Positions 39,108-47,927 of a stretch of DNA of 64,000 nucleotides are shown here, piece by piece. Both the position numbers and the translations under genes were made by a program. This DNA comes from Paractinoplanes bogorensis (GTDB lineage: Bacteria; Actinomycetota; Actinomycetes; Mycobacteriales; Micromonosporaceae), in contig NZ_JAHKKG010000010.1 in the NCBI RefSeq assembly GCF_018829635.1, positions 248,001-312,000 of the forward strand, in the 5' to 3' direction. The notes under the pieces are model-generated. The model was not told the DNA's origin and did no database searches. It worked only from the letters and a program-made list of their open reading frames with translations. Every line of letters starts with the position of its first letter. The first letter of the stretch is position 1.

Positions 39108-40589
39108 ATGAACGAGCTGATAGGCGGCCGGTACCGGTTGCTCGAACTCGTCGGCTCGGGCGGTATGGGCCGGGTCTGGCGGGCGCAGGACGAGCTGTTG
39201 CAGCGCGTGGTGGCGGTCAAGGAGATCACCGTGCCGTCCACCGCTCTGGAGGCCTCGCAGACCATGCGGGAGGCCCGGGCCGCCGCCCGCCTCGACCACC
39301 CGGGCGTCATCACCGTCTTCGACGTGGTCTGGCAGCAGGAGCGGTCCTGGCTGGTGATGGAGTTCATCGAGGGCCGGTCGCTGCAGGAGGTGGTCCAGAC
39401 CGACGGGCCGCTCTCACCCGTCCAGGCCGCCCGGCTCGGCCTGCGCGTGCTCTCCGCCCTGCGCAGCGCGCACGCCGCCGGGGTGCTGCACCGGGACGTC
39501 AAGCCGGGCAACATCCTGCTCGCGGCGGACGGCCGGATCGTGCTCACCGACTTCGGCCTGGCCATCATCGGCGACCGCGAGAACGGGGCACCCGACCCGC
39601 TGCTGGGCTCGCCGCACTACGTGGCGCCGGAACGGCTGAGCTCGCAGGAGACCGGCACCCCGGCCGACCTGTATTCGCTGGGCGCCACCCTCTACACCGC
39701 GGTCGAGGGACGGCCGCCGTTCCTCCGCGACGACGTCGAGTCGTCCCTGCACGCGCTGCGCCACGAAGATCCCGATCCGCCTCGCCAGGCCGGTCCGCTC
39801 GCTCCGCTGCTGCTCGACCTGCTCGACAAGAACCCGGACCGCCGCCCGGACGGCGCGCAGACCACAACCCGGCTGGAGGCGGCCAGTGCGGGCGCCAACG
39901 GATTCGCTCCGATCGCCCGGGGCATCGCCTCGGTGGCGCCGCGACGCCGCCCCCGGACGCTGCTGGTCGCCGGCCTGTCGCTGGCGTTGCTGGTCACGGG
40001 CGGCGGCGCCTACGCGGCGCGGTCGTATCAGGCCCGCCCGGCCGCGGTGGAAGCAAGTGCTCCCGCGACAAAGCCGACGATCCCGGCCGATGACCTGTGC
40101 GGGGTCGGTGCCGATCGGCAGCCGGTCACCGCCGCGACCACCCGCGTGCCGGCCGGCCTGCCGAAGGGCTGGATCTGGTCGCGGGACCCGGCCGGGTTCG
40201 CGCTGGCCGTGCCGTCCGGGTGGCAGCGGTCGGCCGCGGGCAACGAGGTCTGCTTCGGCGACCCGGCCGGGAAGCGGGCATTCAAGGTCAACCAGTCGCC
40301 CGTACGGACGCAGCAGCCCCTCGCCTATTGGCAGGCGCGCGAGAAGGACGGCGGGCTGCCGGGCTACCAGCGGATCAGCATGGGCGTCCTGCTGCTCAAG
40401 CGCGGCGGCGCCGACTGGGAGTACACGTGGCGCCCCGACTCGGACACCACGCTGCACGAGCGCCGGGTGCTGGTCGCCACCTCGAGCGATCGGTCCTACC
40501 TGCTCCGCTGGACCACCACTGACGCCGACTGGGTGCGGGCTCTGCCCGTACAGAAGCAGCTTGTGGATCTGTTCGCCTCCGCCCGATAG
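39108..40589 (+). CDS. Membrane Ser/Thr protein kinase (PknB/Hanks type)
   Basis: A 493-residue kinase. The catalytic domain (8-270) has the glycine loop GSGGMGRV, Lys38 (VVAVKEI), HRDVKPGNILL and DFGL, then GSPHYVAPERL, so it should be active. A membrane helix is near residues 287-307, and a 185-residue extracytoplasmic domain follows that is not PASTA. That outer part contains CGVGADRQP and two further cysteines and resembles the PknG-neighbour type sensor tails of unknown fold. It is 42 bp downstream of the molybdo-enzyme gene. Confidence 0.92.
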   Translation: MNELIGGRYRLLELVGSGGMGRVWRAQDELLQRVVAVKEITVPSTALEASQTMREARAAARLDHPGVITVFDVVWQQERSWLVMEFIEGRSLQEVVQTDGPLSPVQAARLGLRVLSALRSAHAAGVLHRDVKPGNILLAADGRIVLTDFGLAIIGDRENGAPDPLLGSPHYVAPERLSSQETGTPADLYSLGATLYTAVEGRPPFLRDDVESSLHALRHEDPDPPRQAGPLAPLLLDLLDKNPDRRPDGAQTTTRLEAASAGANGFAPIARGIASVAPRRRPRTLLVAGLSLALLVTGGGAYAARSYQARPAAVEASAPATKPTIPADDLCGVGADRQPVTAATTRVPAGLPKGWIWSRDPAGFALAVPSGWQRSAAGNEVCFGDPAGKRAFKVNQSPVRTQQPLAYWQAREKDGGLPGYQRISMGVLLLKRGGADWEYTWRPDSDTTLHERRVLVATSSDRSYLLRWTTTDADWVRALPVQKQLVDLFASAR

Positions 40590-40602
40590 CAAAGGACCCC
40601 CC

Positions 40603-41382
40603 GTGAAGAGAATCCTGTTTGCCTTTCCCGCCGTGGCCGCGCTGCTGCTGGCCACCCCGTCCGCGGCCCTGGCCGACGAGAGCGTGCACGTCAAACTGCT
40701 CGCGCTCAACAACTCGGGGGCGAGCGGCAACGCCACGCTCACCGTCACCGGCAACGGCGACCTCAAGGTCAGCATCCGCTCGACCGGCCTGGTGCCGAAC
40801 TCACCGCACGCCCAGCACCTGCACGGCTCGACCGGCGGCATGGACTTCCACTGCCCCGACATGTCGGCCGACAAGAACGGCAACGGCTACGTCAGCACCG
40901 AGGAGGGCATGCCGGTCTACGGGGACATCTTCGTCTCGCTGACCACCAAGGGTGACACCTCCAAGGCGAGCGGACTCGCGGTCGACCGGATGCCCGTGGC
41001 CGACGCCAAAGGCAACCTGAAGTACGACCGGACGATCGCCGGAGCCGACCTGCCTCCGGGCACTGTCGAGCACCTCAAGGATCTGCACATCGTCGAGCAC
41101 GGGGTCGACGCCAACGGCAACAACAAGTACGACCTGGACGGGCTGGGCGAATCCACGCTGGCCAAGTCGGCCGGGCTGAGCGGCATCCCCGAGGAGGCGA
41201 CCGACCCGGCCACCTGCGGCATGGTGTCCGGCGCGGCGGTCGGATCGGTGCCGGTGGGCGGCGTGGCCACCGGTGACGGCAGCACCCGCGACCGTGCCGC
41301 CGTCTGGTACTACGCCGGTGGAGCCGCTCTGCTCATGGCCGTCGCCGTGGTCGCGTTCACCCGTCGCCGCATCGAGCGATGA
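40603..41382 (+). CDS. CHRD-like surface protein with C-terminal membrane anchor
   Basis: A 259-residue exported protein: signal peptide (VKRILFAFPAVAALLLATPSAALA, GTG start at 40603, AAAGGA upstream). The CHRD-like beta-sandwich has VKLLALNNSGASGNATLTVTG and HAQHLHG, then about 100 more residues ending in a helix (YYAGGAALLMAVAVVAFTR) and a RRRIER tail. The helix-plus-basic-tail layout is a cell-wall sorting signal, but there is no LPxTG; the nearest match is VATGDG 15-20 residues before the helix. It overlaps the sortase gene by ATGA and is the likely partner of that sortase. Confidence 0.8.
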   Translation: MKRILFAFPAVAALLLATPSAALADESVHVKLLALNNSGASGNATLTVTGNGDLKVSIRSTGLVPNSPHAQHLHGSTGGMDFHCPDMSADKNGNGYVSTEEGMPVYGDIFVSLTTKGDTSKASGLAVDRMPVADAKGNLKYDRTIAGADLPPGTVEHLKDLHIVEHGVDANGNNKYDLDGLGESTLAKSAGLSGIPEEATDPATCGMVSGAAVGSVPVGGVATGDGSTRDRAAVWYYAGGAALLMAVAVVAFTRRRIER

Positions 41383-42005
41383 CCCGCTTCCGCATCCTGG
41401 CCGTGCTGCTGGCGATCGCCGGGGTGGCCGCGATCGCCGTCGGCCGCCACGACGAGCCCGCGGCCGAGCCGCCCTTGAGTGCGCCGCCGTCCGTGCCGTC
41501 CGCGGTCACGCCGTCGTCGGTCCACGATGTGCTCACGCGGGGCGAGCTTTTGAAGACCTCAGTTCCTTCCCGCGTACGGATCCCGGCGCTCGCCGTCGAC
41601 GAATCCGTGACCGGGCTCGGCCAGAACCCGGACGGCTCCATGCAGGTGCCCACCGACGCACGCACGGTCGGCTGGTACACCAAGGCGCCCACACCCGGCT
41701 CGCTCGGACCGGCCGTGCTCGCCGGACATGTCAACTACAGGGGAACCGACGGCACGTTCGCGCGCCTGTCCACGCTGCGCCCGGGCGACGAGGTGAAGGT
41801 GACCCGGCGGGACGGGGTCACCGCCGTCTTCGCCGTCACCCGCGTCGACCGTTACGCCAAGGACAAGTTCCCGGCCGACGCCGTCTACGGCGCCATCGAC
41901 CACGCCGGCCTGCGCCTGATCACCTGCGGCGGCGATTTCGACAACCGCACCGGCCACTACGTCGACAACGTCGTCGCGTACGCCGACCTACGCGGCACCG
42001 AGTAG
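41379..42005 (+). CDS. Class F sortase
   Basis: A 208-residue sortase: N-terminal membrane anchor (FRILAVLLAIAGVAAIAVG), Ser/Pro-rich linker, then the catalytic beta-barrel. The His is in VLAGHVNYRG, the Cys in LRLITCGGDFD, and the Arg in NRTGHYVDNVV, matching class F sortases of actinobacteria. It attaches or modifies surface proteins; the gene overlap points to the CHRD-like protein as substrate. The end overlaps the convergent epimerase gene by 18 bases. Confidence 0.92.
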   Translation: MTRFRILAVLLAIAGVAAIAVGRHDEPAAEPPLSAPPSVPSAVTPSSVHDVLTRGELLKTSVPSRVRIPALAVDESVTGLGQNPDGSMQVPTDARTVGWYTKAPTPGSLGPAVLAGHVNYRGTDGTFARLSTLRPGDEVKVTRRDGVTAVFAVTRVDRYAKDKFPADAVYGAIDHAGLRLITCGGDFDNRTGHYVDNVVAYADLRGTE

Positions 42006-42959
42006 CGGGCTGCCGACTGTGAGCTGGTCGTGCTCGATCAACCAGCGCACCGATTCGAGCACGGCCTCGTCGGGCTGGTAGCGCGGCGCGTAACCGAGCC
42101 GGCGGCGGGCCTTGTCGATGCTGAAGTAGTGGTTGCGCACGAGGTGTTCCCAGCTGGCCTCGGCTTCGGGGCTGGTGCGGCGGAACTCGTCCCACGAGAC
42201 CGTCCGCAGGTCGGCGCTGCGGCCGAACCAGGAGGCGCCGATCCGGGCGTAGCCGCGCACGTTGAGCGCGGACGCCGCGACCACGCTGAAGTCCTCGCCG
42301 GCGGCGGCCTCGCGGTGGGTGACGGCCAGTTCAAAGGCCTGCGCGACGTCGTCGGCGTGCACGTGGTGCAGGAACTCGGTGCCGAGGCCGGGGATCTCGA
42401 GGGGTTCGCCGGCCGAGAGCTTGCGCCACACCTCGGGGTCGTTGTTGCCGAGCGGGCCGATCGGATGCCAGCCGGGTCCGACGATGTGGCCGGGGTGCAG
42501 CGTGGTGGTGACCAGGCCGCCCGAACGGGTCTCGGCGCGCAGCAGGTCGGCGATGGCGGCCTTGGCGAGGCCGTAGTCGCCGATCGGCGGTTCGGCGTTG
42601 TCCTCGGTGATCGGCAGTCGCGCGCTCGGGCCGGCCCGCCAGATCGAACCGCAGTGCAGCAGATGCCCGGTGTGGCCGCGCAGCCGTCCGACCAGCGCGG
42701 TCGCCGAGTCGACGGTGAAGCAGATCAGGTCGACGACGACGTCGGGTCGCAGGCCGGCCACGCGGTCGCCGAACGTCCCGGCACTGTCTTCGGCCGCGCG
42801 GTCGGCGGACACCTGCCGCACCTGCGACCAGGCCGGATCGTCGGCGTAGCGCGCGCTCTGCCCACGGCTGAGGTTGATCACCTCGTGCCCGGCGCGGACC
42901 AGCCGTGGGACCAGGAACGTGCCGATGTGCCCGCTGCCGCCGATGACCACGATTCTCAT
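41988..42959 (-). CDS. NAD-dependent epimerase/dehydratase family protein (extended SDR)
   Basis: A 323-residue extended SDR. The dinucleotide motif VVIGGSGHIGTFL is at the N-terminus, and VVDLICF and HCGSIWRAGPSARLPITE follow. The typical YxxxK is replaced by DYGLAKAAIADLL (Tyr and Lys retained, YGLAK). It probably acts on a nucleotide sugar or a small carbonyl compound. It is a single gene, divergent from the alpha/beta hydrolase at 43085. Confidence 0.85.
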   Translation of the reverse strand: MRIVVIGGSGHIGTFLVPRLVRAGHEVINLSRGQSARYADDPAWSQVRQVSADRAAEDSAGTFGDRVAGLRPDVVVDLICFTVDSATALVGRLRGHTGHLLHCGSIWRAGPSARLPITEDNAEPPIGDYGLAKAAIADLLRAETRSGGLVTTTLHPGHIVGPGWHPIGPLGNNDPEVWRKLSAGEPLEIPGLGTEFLHHVHADDVAQAFELAVTHREAAAGEDFSVVAASALNVRGYARIGASWFGRSADLRTVSWDEFRRTSPEAEASWEHLVRNHYFSIDKARRRLGYAPRYQPDEAVLESVRWLIEHDQLTVGSPLLGAA

Positions 42960-43084
42960 GGCCTCAGGCTAGGACCCGAGCGCGCTCACGGCGTACGGGA
43001 AAAATCTTTGGGGGTGCTTGTCGATTCCGGCCGTTGCCGTCCGTCGGACTGTCGACGAGATGATGACGACCAGGGAGAGATCCG

Positions 43085-43882
43085 ATGACACAGCTCAGCC
43101 GCCCCGACGCCGACCTGTACTACGAACTGCGCGGTGACGGGCCGCTCGTGGTGCTGGCCGGTGCGCCGATGACCGCCGACGCGTTCACCGCGCTGGCCGA
43201 GATGCTGGCGGTCGACCACAGCGTGCTGACCACCGATCCCCGCGGCATCAACCGCAGCTCGGTGCGCGATCGAGAGGAGCCCTCGACCCCGGGGCAGCGC
43301 GCCGACGACCTGGCCGCCCTGATCGAGCACGCCGGCCGGGGCCGGGCCAAGCTGGCGCTCGGTTCGAGCGGCGGGGCGGTGAGCGTGCTCGCGCTGGCCG
43401 AGGCCCACCCGGGCGTGGTCGAGACGGTGGTCGCCCACGAGCCGCCGCTGCTGGAGGTGCTGCCCGACCGCGACGAACTGTGGGCGGCCACCGAGGAGAT
43501 GCTGGCGATCTTCGAGACCGGAGACCGGCGGGCGACCTTCCGCAGATTCATGGAGATCGCCAACCTGCAACTGCCGGACGAGGTCGTCGAGATGATGGCC
43601 GGCGGCGAGCCGACCGAGCAGGAGCGGGCCGACGAGGCGTTCCAATATCGGAACATGTACCGGGGCACGGTCGGCTTCCGCCCCGACGTCGAGCGGCTGA
43701 CGTCGGGGCCGGCGCGGGTGCTGGTCGGGCTGGGCGAGGACTCGGCCGGTGAGCTGTGCGACCGCACGTCCCGGGCCCTGGCCGCGATGCTGGGCGGGGA
43801 GCCGGTGATGTTCCCGGGCGGGCACATCGGCTTCGCCCAGGACCCGGCGGCGTTCGAGCCCCGCCTGCGCAAACTTCTCTGA
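43085..43882 (+). CDS. Alpha/beta hydrolase
   Basis: A 265-residue alpha/beta-fold hydrolase with nucleophile elbow LGSSGGAVS (GxSxG, about residue 99), DPRGINRSS oxyanion strand, and C-terminal His in FPGGHIGFA. No lid domain of note. ATG with GGAGAGA upstream. It stands apart from operons; substrate unknown. The 2-bp gap to the convergent YtxH-like gene leaves no room for separate terminators. Confidence 0.87.
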   Translation: MTQLSRPDADLYYELRGDGPLVVLAGAPMTADAFTALAEMLAVDHSVLTTDPRGINRSSVRDREEPSTPGQRADDLAALIEHAGRGRAKLALGSSGGAVSVLALAEAHPGVVETVVAHEPPLLEVLPDRDELWAATEEMLAIFETGDRRATFRRFMEIANLQLPDEVVEMMAGGEPTEQERADEAFQYRNMYRGTVGFRPDVERLTSGPARVLVGLGEDSAGELCDRTSRALAAMLGGEPVMFPGGHIGFAQDPAAFEPRLRKLL

Positions 43883-43884
43883 GG

Positions 43885-44184
43885 TCAGCTCAGGGGCTTG
43901 GCGGCGGCCGGGTCGAGCGGCGCCCCGTTGGTGCGCGGCCTCGGCTTCGGCCGGACAGAGGCGGGGGTCGGGGCCGGGGTCGGCTCGAGGTCGATCGCGG
44001 CCTGGTGCAGCTTGGCCGTCGCCTTGTCAGCGCTACCGGCCAGCAAAGACTTGGCCTGCTGCACAGTCGGATGCTCGCGCAGCTGCTGGGTGTTGGCGAC
44101 GATCTTCTGGTACGTGTCGCGACCGGCCCGGCTGCCCAGCACGTACCCGATGGCGAACCCGGCCGCCAGCTTCACAATCTTCAT
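43885..44184 (-). CDS. YtxH-like small stress-type membrane protein
   Basis: A 99-residue protein with one N-terminal helix containing GFAIGYVLGSRAGRDTYQKI, the YtxH motif, then a helical stretch and a Pro/Ala-rich tail. Related proteins belong to general-stress regulons. A SigB/SigF-like promoter (44223-44247) lies just upstream, and the gene follows the sigma factor gene on the same strand 64 bp away. GAGGAGAT precedes the ATG. Confidence 0.8.
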   Translation of the reverse strand: MKIVKLAAGFAIGYVLGSRAGRDTYQKIVANTQQLREHPTVQQAKSLLAGSADKATAKLHQAAIDLEPTPAPTPASVRPKPRPRTNGAPLDPAAAKPLS

Positions 44185-44222
44185 GATCGGTATCTCCTCA
44201 ATGGCGTGTGACGGGGCTTTAG

Positions 44223-44247
44223 TTGCCCCACGGCAAGCGATGCAAAC
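44223..44247 (-). promoter_or_regulatory. SigB/SigF-type promoter of the YtxH-like gene
   Basis: On the minus strand GTTT (44247-44244), a 15-bp spacer, and GGGCAA (44228-44223) match the actinobacterial SigF/SigB pattern GTTT-N15-17-GGGTA. It ends 39 bases before the ATG and overlaps the last bases of the sigma gene. A weak GGGGC-N7-GCCCC hairpin (44213-44229) also lies here and could partly end the sigma transcript. Confidence 0.4.
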
Positions 44248-45024
44248 TCAGGCGTCGAGCCGGCGGCGCATCTTGCCCAGCGCCTTGGCCAGCAGCCGCG
44301 ACACGTGCATCTGCGAGATCCCGATCTCCTCGGCGATCTGCGACTGGGTCAGGTTGCCGTAGAACCGCAGCGCCACGATCTTCTGCTCGCGCTCGTCCAG
44401 GCTGGCCAGGGCGGGCGCGAGCGCGATCCGGTTCTCGGCCACCTCGAACTCGTGGTCGTCGCCGCCGAGCGTCTCCCCCAGTTCGCTGCTGCCCTCGGCC
44501 CCGACCGGGGTGGACAGACTGGTGGCGTTGTAGGCGCGGGACCCCTCGAGTCCCTCGAGCACGTCCTCCTCGGACACCTCGAGATAGGCCGCGATGTCGG
44601 CGACCGTCGGCGAGCGGCCCAGCGTGTGGGTCAGCGTGGTGTTGGCGCCGGTGATGGCGAGCCGCAGCTCCTGCAGCCGGCGCGGCACCCGGATCGACCA
44701 GGTGCGGTCGCGGAAGTGCCGCTTGAGCTCGCCCACGATGGTCGGGATGGCGAACCCGGCGAACTCGACGCCCCGGTCGGCCTGGAACCGGTCCACCGCC
44801 TTGATCAGCCCGACCAGCGCCACCTGGAACAGGTCGTCGGCCGGCTCGCCGCGCCCGGCGTAACGGTTGGCCAGGTGCCGGGCCATCGGCATCCACGCCT
44901 CGATCGTGCGGGCCCGCAGCTCCGGCCGGGACGGGTGCCCGGCCGGTAGCGCGGCCAGGGCGGCGATCAGGTCGCTCGCCCGGTCGGTCGTCGCGGTGTC
45001 CTGAGCAGCAACCGCAACCGTCAT
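44248..45024 (-). CDS. RNA polymerase sigma factor, SigB/SigF/SigG subfamily
   Basis: A 258-residue group 3 sigma factor. Region 2 contains EPADDLFQVALVGLIKAVDRFQADRGVEFAGFAIPTIVGELKRHFRD, region 3 runs from about 115, and region 4 has LDEREQKIVALRFYGNLTQSQIAEEIGISQMHVSRLLAKAL. It should direct stress or developmental genes from GTTT-N-GGGTA promoters. ATG at 45024 is preceded by GAGGAG; a longer frame to 45057 is less likely. No anti-sigma kinase is next to it; the STAS protein at 17147 is distant. A promoter of its own type lies upstream. Confidence 0.93.
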   Translation of the reverse strand: MTVAVAAQDTATTDRASDLIAALAALPAGHPSRPELRARTIEAWMPMARHLANRYAGRGEPADDLFQVALVGLIKAVDRFQADRGVEFAGFAIPTIVGELKRHFRDRTWSIRVPRRLQELRLAITGANTTLTHTLGRSPTVADIAAYLEVSEEDVLEGLEGSRAYNATSLSTPVGAEGSSELGETLGGDDHEFEVAENRIALAPALASLDEREQKIVALRFYGNLTQSQIAEEIGISQMHVSRLLAKALGKMRRRLDA

Positions 45025-45081
45025 GAGACAACTCCTCGATCGTGGGCCGCGCGCCAAGATCGGCGACTCCGGGGGTGGTTA

Positions 45082-45108
45082 GTGCCCACCTCCGCCCCAC
45101 GCCCAAAC
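45082..45108 (-). promoter_or_regulatory. SigB/SigF-type promoter of the sigma factor gene
   Basis: GTTT (45108-45105), 17-bp spacer, GGGCAC (45087-45082) on the minus strand, 58 bases before the sigma start. It matches the pattern found before the neighbouring YtxH-like gene, suggesting autoregulation. Confidence 0.4.
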
Positions 45109-45173
45109 TCCCCCGAATGGGTGGAGAAAACTCGAACGACCACTGTGCCCGGCCCCGGTGTTCCTGACTTTCG

Positions 45174-45986
45174 TCAGTTCGGGCGGCCGCATCCGAAGCG
45201 CTCGACGCCGGCCGCCATCCGGAGCCCGCCGAGGATGTGGGCCAGCAGCAGCGGGTCGCTGAAGTACTCGGCCTTGTGACCCATCGCGGTGTAGAACGAG
45301 CGGCCCCCGTCGTACGGGTGGCACCACGAGATCGGGTGGTGCGGGCCCATTCCCGGCGAGCCCTCGGGAACGCTGTAGCCCCGCGGGTCGTAGGTGCGCT
45401 CGTCGACCTCGGCCAGGACCCGTACGGTGCCCCGGGGGTTGGTCCGGAAGTTGTACCACTCCTCCTCGCGCTGCCACCGGCGCGGCAGCGGACGGGTCGC
45501 CGCGGTGGTGCGGTCGAGCACGTTGACCGTGGCCACCTGGAACTGGTCGTTCACGGCGCCCGGGTGGTCGCGGAAGTAGGCGCCGACCAGGCCGCCGTAC
45601 CAGGCCCAGTCGTATTCGGTGTCGGACGCGGCGTGGATGCCCGCGTAACCGCCGCCGGCCCGGATGTACCGCTCGAACGCGCCCTGCTGGGTGTCGTCGA
45701 GGACGTCGCCGGTAGTGCTCAGGAAAACCACGACGTCGTAGCGGGCGAGGTTCCGGTCGGTGAACGCGGCAGCGTCCTCGGTCGCGTCGACGCGGAAGTG
45801 GTTCCGCGCGCCGAGCTGCCGGATCGCGGCCACCCCGGCTGGGATCGAGTCGTGCCGGAACGCCGCTGTCCTGGAGAACACCAGGGCACTGAACCGGGCG
45901 TGCCCGCCCGCCGCGGCCGCCGTCGCCGGGACGGCCAGCCCCGCGGCCACCAGCATCATCACCATGAATCGGACCAGGATCTTCAT
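45174..45986 (-). CDS. Secreted ThuA-domain protein
   Basis: A 270-residue protein with a signal peptide (residues 1-27, ending ATAAAAG) and a ThuA-like (type 1 glutamine amidotransferase-like) domain: SALVFSRTAAFRHDSIPAG, LARYDVVVFLSTTGDVLD, GGGYAGIHAASDTEYDW, and HPISWCHPYDGGRSFYTAMGH. Such domains occur in secreted carbohydrate-active proteins and Tat-exported sugar enzymes; catalytic function is uncertain. GGAGGGGAGAA precedes the ATG. It appears monocistronic. Confidence 0.88.
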   Translation of the reverse strand: MKILVRFMVMMLVAAGLAVPATAAAAGGHARFSALVFSRTAAFRHDSIPAGVAAIRQLGARNHFRVDATEDAAAFTDRNLARYDVVVFLSTTGDVLDDTQQGAFERYIRAGGGYAGIHAASDTEYDWAWYGGLVGAYFRDHPGAVNDQFQVATVNVLDRTTAATRPLPRRWQREEEWYNFRTNPRGTVRVLAEVDERTYDPRGYSVPEGSPGMGPHHPISWCHPYDGGRSFYTAMGHKAEYFSDPLLLAHILGGLRMAAGVERFGCGRPN

Positions 45987-46088
45987 TGCTTCTCCCCTCC
46001 TCCTGGAATCGAAGACTATGACTGTCCGGGGTCGCAGGGGAAGAGCCGGGACTGGATTCATCCCATCATCCCATGATTGACTGCGGCG

Positions 46089-47249
46089 GTGACGACGATC
46101 GCCCCCGCCCGGCTGCACCGCGGCATCCTGCTCGCGGTCGCGCTGACCGCCCTCAACCTGCGCACCGCGGTCACCGGGTTCAGCGTGCTGACCGGTGACG
46201 CCGGCGACGAGCTGCACTTCGGGCCGGTCGTCGCGGGCGCCATCGGCACGATCGTGACCGCCTGCTTCGCGGTGGCCGCGTTCGCCGCCCCGCCGCTGGC
46301 CCGCCGGCTCGGCCTGGAACGCACGGCCGCGCTCGCGGTCACCGCCACCACGGCCGGCATCCTGCTGCGGGCCGTGGCGTGGTCGCCGACCGTGCTGATC
46401 GTGGCCACGATCATCGCGTTCGCCGGGGTCGGCGCGGCCAACGTCATCCTGATCCCGATCGTCAAGCAACACTTCCCGCAGCGGCTGCACGCGGTCAGCA
46501 CGATGTACATGGTGCTGCTGCAGGTCGGCCAACTGGCGGCGCCGCTGCTCGCACTGCCGCTGGCCCAGGCCTACGGATGGCGTACGGCGGCGGGGGCCTG
46601 GGCCGCCGTGACGGCCGTGGCCGCGGTGCTGTGGTTCGCCACCATGCCCCGGCCGACCGGGCACGCCGCGCCGGTCCCGCCGTCGCCGCGCGTCTCCTGG
46701 CGTACCCCGCTGGTGCTCGGGCTGATCGGACTGATGGCGATGACCGCACTGCACGTCTACGCGCTGGTGACGTGGTTCCCGGCCATGCTCGAGGCCGCGG
46801 GGCTGAGCCCGACCGCGAGCGCGCTGCTGCTGTCGTGGTTCGCCGGGCTCGGGCTGATCGCCGCGTTCGTGGTACCACCGCTGACCAAGCGCCTGCGCAA
46901 CCCGTACCCGATCGTGGTGGTCTGCGTGGCGCTGATGGGAGCCGGATACGCGGGCATGATCGCCGCGCCGGCCGCCGGGGCGTTCGTGTGGGCGACCGCG
47001 TTCGGGCTCGGGGTGAGCACCTTCCCGCTCGTCCTGACCCTGATCGCCGCCCGGTCGGAGAACCCGCAGACCGCGTCGCGGCTGTCCGGCGTGGTGCAGG
47101 GCGTCGGCTACGGCATCGGCTGCGTCGGGCCGCTCGCGCTCGGCGTGATCCACCAGGCCAGCGGGGGCTGGAACCTGCCGTACGGGCTGCTCGCGGCCAC
47201 CCTGCTGGTCACCCTGGGGGCCGGCTGGGCCGCCTGCCGGCCGGTCTAG
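46089..47249 (+). CDS. MFS transporter, CynX/NimT-type
   Basis: A 386-residue, 12-helix major facilitator of the cyanate/nitroimidazole-type (CP) family: LHRGILLAVALTALNLRTAVTG at helix 1, and VILIPIVKQHFPQRLHAVSTMYMVLLQVG in helix 5. I start at the GTG at 46089; a TTG at 46077 is possible. A FadR-type regulator gene begins 9 bases downstream, probably cotranscribed and its local controller. Substrate unknown. Confidence 0.88.
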   Translation: MTTIAPARLHRGILLAVALTALNLRTAVTGFSVLTGDAGDELHFGPVVAGAIGTIVTACFAVAAFAAPPLARRLGLERTAALAVTATTAGILLRAVAWSPTVLIVATIIAFAGVGAANVILIPIVKQHFPQRLHAVSTMYMVLLQVGQLAAPLLALPLAQAYGWRTAAGAWAAVTAVAAVLWFATMPRPTGHAAPVPPSPRVSWRTPLVLGLIGLMAMTALHVYALVTWFPAMLEAAGLSPTASALLLSWFAGLGLIAAFVVPPLTKRLRNPYPIVVVCVALMGAGYAGMIAAPAAGAFVWATAFGLGVSTFPLVLTLIAARSENPQTASRLSGVVQGVGYGIGCVGPLALGVIHQASGGWNLPYGLLAATLLVTLGAGWAACRPV

Positions 47250-47258
47250 GCTGATCCG

Positions 47259-47927
47259 ATGCTTGACCACACCGGCCTCGGCACCCGCGTGACCGAGCTG
47301 TTCCGGGCTCAGGTCACCGAGGGCCACTGGCCGCTCGGCAGCAAGATCCCGACCGAGCCCGAGCTGGTCGAGTGGAGCGGGGCCGGGCGCAACACCGTAC
47401 GGGAAGCCGTCGGGTCGCTCGTGCAGGCCGGGATCCTGCGGCGGGAGCAGGGGCGGGGCACCTTCGTGGTGTCGACCTCCGACCTCAGCTCGTCGGTGTC
47501 GCGCCGGGCGGCCGGCACGTCACGCCGCGACAGCCTGGAGATGCGCCTGGCCCTCGACGCCGCGTGTGCCCGTCTCGCCGCGTCCCGGCGCACCGAGTCC
47601 GACGCCGAACGCCTGGTCACGCTGCTGCACGAGCGCCGCGACGCCTGGAGCACCGGTGACACCCGTTCCCGCGTACGGGCCGACTCCGCCCTGCATCGTG
47701 CGGTGGTCGCCGCCACCGGCAACGCCTTGATGCTGGACGTCTACGAGGGACTGCTCGACGTGTTCGAGGAGGTGGCACTGCACGACGTGGCGGGCGAGAC
47801 CGACGACCTGGCCCAGCTGCACGCCGACCTGGTCGAGGCGATCGTCGACGGCGACCCCGAGCGGGCCGCCGCCACCATGTCCGCCCTGCTCCAGCCGATG
47901 ATCGACCAGGCCGGCCAGTTGCCGTAG
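47259..47927 (+). CDS. FadR-family GntR transcriptional regulator
   Basis: A 222-residue regulator: GntR winged helix (10-70: PLGSKIPTEPELVEWSGAGRNTVREAVGSLVQAGIL, REQGRGTFV) and an FCD effector domain (90-215) with the metal-binding type residues D...H...H spread along helices (ADSALHRAVVAATGN). It lies right after the transporter gene, which it likely controls. Its 3' end lies in a 20-21 bp repeat shared with the convergent maa gene end. Confidence 0.9.
   Translation: MLDHTGLGTRVTELFRAQVTEGHWPLGSKIPTEPELVEWSGAGRNTVREAVGSLVQAGILRREQGRGTFVVSTSDLSSSVSRRAAGTSRRDSLEMRLALDAACARLAASRRTESDAERLVTLLHERRDAWSTGDTRSRVRADSALHRAVVAATGNALMLDVYEGLLDVFEEVALHDVAGETDDLAQLHADLVEAIVDGDPERAAATMSALLQPMIDQAGQLP

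Noticed and set aside
37503..39299. 598-codon minus-strand frame antisense to the molybdopterin oxidoreductase
   Set aside because: Low-complexity Gly/Arg/Asp sequence typical of a shadow frame; the plus strand has the catalytic Cys motif.
44213..44229. GGGGC-N7-GCCCC hairpin as a terminator of the sigma gene
   Set aside because: Only 5-bp arms, no U-tract, and it overlaps the proposed promoter; too weak to list alone.
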